A stretch of 64,000 bases of DNA. Origin: Pochonia chlamydosporia 170. Taxonomy: Eukaryota; Ascomycota; Sordariomycetes; Hypocreales; Clavicipitaceae. The stretch lies in assembly GCF_001653235.2 (NCBI RefSeq), contig NC_035791.1, forward strand, positions 3,968,001-4,032,000, written 5' to 3'. Every line of letters begins with the position of its first letter. Positions within the stretch are counted from its first letter, which is position 1. The notes under the pieces were generated by a model. The model ran no database searches, was not told where the DNA came from, and saw only the letters and a list, made by a program, of their open reading frames with translations. The position numbers were made by a program, and so were the translations under genes. Of the stretch, positions 60,084-64,000 are shown one piece after another.

Positions 60084-61446
60084 CTATCGGCGCCAAGAAG
60101 TCTTGAAAGTACAAAGTTAGTAACATATGTCTACATTCTCCTCAACAAACTTACATCATTAAGAGTCAACCAGCTCCAAACATCCTGGATCACGTAGAAA
60201 TAGTCAATCAGCACAGCAGCCCACAAATGGCGCCTCATATAAGGATATCGGCCAAGAAATGCACTGTAGCTCAAGCTTGAATCCCAACCATAATACAGCA
60301 GTAGCAAGGATCTGCTCAAGATATTAGCACTCGAACAGAAAAGTATGCGGAGCATGGTATCGCCTACGCTAGTGTCGGGTAAGTCATGAACGAGCGAATC
60401 CACGCATAAATATGTATACCGGTCAATAGGGGCCGACAAACTCGTTCGATTGTCTTACGGGCGACATATGGTTTCTTCCAAATCTGAGAAACGTCTCGTA
60501 ACGTACGCAGATAGGACTGTATGGTACTTCGTTCCCATCGGAAGGCCTGCTCAAAAAACGCGGAACCAGTCTTGACCGTTGTTCTGTTAACTTCTGTCGC
60601 TGGCATGGACTGAATGGCAATCTTCCAATCGTGTTGCTGTAGCCAACGTGATGAGAAGGTATCGTCTCCTGTGTCAAGTTTATACCGGCCCAGCCAGTAG
60701 TCCTTTGTTAAGCCGTGCAGAAACCGGGGATCCTTGAGAATCTCAGCTCGGAAAACAACAGTCGACCCAGCCAGCACCCAGCACCAACCGTAGGCGGCGT
60801 AAACTGCTTCTAGTCCGTGATTTCTCTTCCAGAGAGCCCTCATCATGGCTGTCTCCCAGGGTGTAATGCTTTTGCTGTTGCGGCGATGTGGAGGGATGTG
60901 AATTGTAAGTGGTGTTCCGACGGCCCCGACAGACTTGTCTTGGAAACATGGTAGTGTATGTTGGAGGAACTCGTCCGACCAAATGATATGATCGTCTACA
61001 TTGACAATAATACTGCCGGTGGACTCTTCAATGCCTAGTCTGAATTGATCCCTTTTGCTTGCCGCTGGTGCGTAGAGTATCTTGATTTTGGTAGCCAGAT
61101 CTGGTGATAGGGCGGCACGCTGAACCAGGCTGGCTATATGATCGCGCTGCTTCTCTATTCCAATGATTATAATTTCTCCAGGGTTGTTGGCAACCCAGGT
61201 TTGAAGGCAGGTAGGAAACGATGCCTTGGTGTCGACTGTCGGCACAATGACACTGACGTCCGATGTGTCAATATTGAAAGAGGGATCATCATCCTGGCGC
61301 TCAACCGGTCTATATCTCTTAGATGCAGTCGCGAGAACTTTCCCGTCGATAAGCCCCCAGAGCCTACCAACATCAGTGGATTACTTGAGCAGGCATGGTG
61401 CGTGGAGGGCTTACCAAAATCCAGCAAGAGTCGTGATGGCTGCCAT
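60084..61446 (-). CDS. Family 2 glycosyltransferase (hyaluronan/polysaccharide-synthase-like)
   Basis: Four exons (61415-61446, 60368-61363, 60155-60311, 60084-60101) encode 400 aa. The last exon is only 18 bp (five codons plus stop). Each intron has good signals: GTAAGC, GTAGGC and GTAAGT donors, and branch points CACTGAT, GTGCTAATATC and TTACTAACT; phases fit at every junction. An N-terminal hydrophobic segment (FWLWGLI) precedes the GT-A domain. SVIVPTVDT is the nucleotide-binding start, VNVDDHIIW (about residue 133) the metal-binding Asp pair, and TGDDTFSSRWL (about 243) the acceptor-site Asp motif. EQAFRWERS (Q283-W287) is the QxxRW motif of processive GT2 enzymes. C-terminal membrane helices follow (LLLLYYGWD, WAAVLIDYFYVIQDVW). 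It probably makes a surface polysaccharide at a membrane; sugar and product are not predictable. Confidence 0.92.
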
Positions 61447-61821
61447 TTAAGTACCTGTCTTGGTTGGAGGAAATAACAACAATTGGCGTTTTCTAAGATA
61501 TTCAAGAAGTAGGACCAGGCGTTTTAGCATTCGATGCGTAAGGGTGCTTAGTCGATGATGAAGATTGAGAATGACAGCTAGATCAATTCGCCGCCACGTG
61601 ATGGTCACACCCTGGTGCAACAAGCAAATGTATTAATTCACCAATCATTAGACATTGTCATATCGACAGAAACTACGGGACGATCTGTTTAAAATTGACT
61701 GCTCATGATGCGAGAATGCAGCCTGCATGGATGTTGCGGGAGTGATTTCACTCATTTGACGCCACCTGACTGCGTTTATGATGACGTCTCTGCCGTGAAA
61801 TTCCACAGAGGCAAGCTAACC
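61447..61821. other. Intergenic region between glycosyltransferase and MFS genes
   Basis: 375 bp holding the glycosyltransferase promoter and the 3' UTR of the MFS gene, both on the minus strand. The plus-strand frame at 61705-62073 is antisense to the MFS gene end and not supported. Confidence 0.5.
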
Positions 61822-63391
61822 TTAATAACTCGAAACAAGTTTCGCTCGGAATCTCTCTCCAAATTTCCAAATTATCAGTGGTGCCGGCACCCCGACACAG
61901 AATGCGACCAGCGCGATGATGCTGTTACCCCAACCATATCCAAGACCGGAATACATTGCCGGAGCAAAGAGTGGGAACAGGAATGCCGCCAAACTGCGAA
62001 GAAACTGCATTGCAGCGATGGCAGAACTCGTGTGCTCGGCGTAAACATCCATCACGTATGCTTGAAGAGGTAAACTCGCGATTTGCCCGGCGAACATGAC
62101 GATGAATATGCCCACGTCGACAGCAACCCATGACAGACGGTATTCCGCTGTCCAGCCGTAGATTAGCAAGCCAACCGGTACGAGTGTGTAAGTCGCGAAC
62201 ATGATTGGAATGCGGGACTCGGGTTTAGGCACTCCATTAGCCTTCTCTGCAGCTCTTTTGTACGTATGGTCCATGATGTAACCGCCAAGTTGTGAGCCCA
62301 AGACTTCGCCTAATGCACAAGCTAAGTAATGTAGACCACTGAGCTCAACACGTTGCCCGTAATGCTCAATCCACAACTCGGCGAATGTTGCTAGGACAAT
62401 GTAAAGTAAGCCGTAGCTGAAGCCGGAAATAACTGCAGTCGCCTGGATGATAGGGTGAGTCACCAAAAGCCGCATTGGTCGAGAAACTGCCCTTGCCAAA
62501 ATGGTGGGCAATTTCTTTCCTTGTTCCAATTTCTCAAATGCTGCGTAGTAGCGTGTGTCGCCCGTTGATTTCCTTAATTTTTCGGCACGTTTCTTAAGGA
62601 TGATAGGGGCAAAGGTTTCCTGGAATGTCAGGTATGAGGCGAGAATCATTACGCCTTGGAAGGCAGACGTTGCCCAGAACGACCATCGCCAGTCTGTATG
62701 AGCGGCAATGAAACCTCCAATTATGGGACCTAGAAGACTATTAGTTGGGAAGTTTGGAGGTAATGTAACATTACTAGATCTTACCAACGGCAGCGCCGAG
62801 CACCGGGATGAGCAGATACATGCCAAGAGACTTGCCTCGCTGTTCAGGCCTCCAGACATCTCCCAGAACTCCGCCAGATAGTGCGTAGATTGAACTGGCC
62901 CCAAGACCAGCCATGAATCGTGAAGCAATTAATGTGCCTTTGGTATTTGAGAAGCCGCAAGCAATATTCCAAGCAAGAAACCAGATGTTAGAGGCATGCA
63001 GAATCGGGGCGCGTCCGTAGACTTCTGACAATGGTCCCATGATCAACGGGCCAATCGCACTGGCTAACACGTAAATTGATAATGCCATGACGGCTTCCGC
63101 ACTGTTCATATGGAATTGCTTGGCTATGGTGGGAAGAGATGGAGCCATGATGGTGGAAACCATTATGCGGTTGAAGCCAGTTGCGGACAGGACATCTGTT
63201 ACCGCCCATTTCTTTCCGGTTGACCAATTGAGTGGATTGTCGGCATCATTTGCGCTGAAAGTTACAAGAAAGGGATCGTCTCCTTTGGAGTTAGAGACTG
63301 CTAACTGGGCCAATTCGACCTCTTCTGTTGGTCGCAGGACTGCGGGCTCAATTCTGTCTTCTTCGACTCTGGGTGTTGCTGTTGCCATCAT
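61822..63391 (-). CDS. Major facilitator superfamily transporter, DHA1-type (drug/metabolite exporter-like)
   Basis: Two exons (62785-63391 and 61822-62729) encode 504 aa. The 55-bp intron has a GTAAGA donor, a CAACTAATAG branch point and a CTAG acceptor, phase 1, restoring GAAVGPIIGG. It starts with a soluble N-terminus that ends in the fungal DHA1 text NPLNWSTGKKW, then twelve predicted membrane helices. Motif A-like GPLSEVYGRAP lies between helices 2 and 3. The exporter-type motif C-like GPIIGGFIA lies in helix 5, just after the splice. A central charged loop (LKKRAEKLRKSTGDTRYYAAFEKLEQGKK) separates the halves, and LACALGEVLGSQLGGYIMD lies in the second half. The family exports drugs, toxins or metabolites by proton antiport at the plasma membrane. 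Substrate unknown. It neighbours the glycosyltransferase in the same direction, but no joint function is evident. Confidence 0.92.
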
Positions 63392-64000
63392 TACGTATAG
63401 ATATCGAGAAACTCACAGCACACGTGAAAGTTGTCGGAACATTAAATAGAAATGCTAGTAATTCACAACTATGGACTGTCGGTGTAACGCATTTTATAGT
63501 ACCCCGTTTTTACAGAACGCCGGGCATCCGACGAGCTCCGATGTGGTCTCGGACGGCGAACCCCAGTTATCAGATCATCTTATCAGATCGACTACGAGGT
63601 GCTCATCCCGGAATTTACCCAACTTGGCCTCCGCCTCATAGCGGCCAGAGTTCATTGGTCAAGAAACTTGCGAAGGAACACTAGGGATTACGGTGGGGTC
63701 GAATGGCCGTCATAACTTGAGTCACCAGTAGTCCTAAACGCCGAATGGATTGATGATGCCTTCGGCCGTGATTTGGCGTATCGAGAAAAAGTTCATGACG
63801 CGTCTCACGGCGTGCTTGGAAGTACGTGTTGTGACTTCACACATCCAGATGAGACCTTAGCAGACATAAAATATTGAAGCTGTCTATTGTGGTGTTAGCC
63901 ATGGGCTAGGACCATAACGGATCAAATTTTTGATCAGTCATGGTTAGAAATACGACCCTCTCCTCTTCCAAACGAGAGACAGTGGCATCTTCGTCAGTCG
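63392..64000. other. Region upstream of the MFS gene, to window edge
   Basis: Promoter of the minus-strand MFS gene and unassigned sequence. A TCAGATCATCTTATCAGATC near-duplication lies at about 63570-63592. No gene is seen. Confidence 0.45.

Noticed and set aside
60131..60439. Apparent frameshift in the glycosyltransferase C-terminus
   Set aside because: A 56-bp intron (60312-60367) with a GTGCTAATATC branch point and CAG acceptor joins the frames in correct phase, so the gene is intact.

Overview
The window is nuclear DNA of a filamentous ascomycete, most likely a Sordariomycete of the Hypocreales type. The evidence is many spliceosomal introns of about 50-100 bp with GTRNGT donors, CTAAC/CTGAC-like branch points and YAG acceptors, plus typically fungal families: UstYa/DUF3328, Zn2Cys6 and bZIP regulators, fungal rhodopsin-like membrane proteins, DUF7907 and ABCC transporters. 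The species assignment is inference. Gene models were built by hand from reading frames, splice signals and codon phase.

Left part (1-13.6 kb). A truncated rhodopsin-like membrane protein and a conserved nuclear-looking protein precede the most interesting locus. On the minus strand at 4433-4707 lies a two-exon, 72-aa gene that no single open reading frame reveals. It encodes a secretory leader followed by two Kex2 (KR)-bounded repeats, each with the same Tyr-containing 12-residue segment. It is divergently paired with a UstYa-type oxidase gene (5356-6327), followed by a second UstYa-type gene (7145-7958) and a full-length ABCC exporter (8561-13618, 12 exons). This is the arrangement of a fungal RiPP (dikaritin-like) pathway: precursor, Kex2 release of repeat peptides in the secretory route, oxidative macrocyclisation by UstYa homologues, and export. 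I do not recognise the core motif. No tyrosinase, methyltransferase or dedicated peptidase is visible here.

Middle part (13.6-39.2 kb). This is a gene-sparse, accessory-looking region. It holds a broken rhodopsin-like gene, a bZIP factor, a broken protein kinase, a small membrane protein, a GNAT acetyltransferase, a Zn2Cys6 regulator, a Cys-rich single-pass surface protein, a second bZIP factor, an F-box gene with a frameshift in a homopolymer run, and a secreted DUF7907-type protein. A second hidden gene, 32320-32672 (three exons), encodes a small secreted six-cysteine peptide with an inhibitor-cystine-knot (knottin) pattern.

Right part (39.2-64 kb). One small gene (43334-44130) is followed by an 11.7-kb stretch with no convincing gene. 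That stretch leads to a Ser/Pro-rich conserved protein (55883-57667) with a long 5' region. The window ends with a family-2 glycosyltransferase and a DHA1-type MFS transporter, both on the minus strand.
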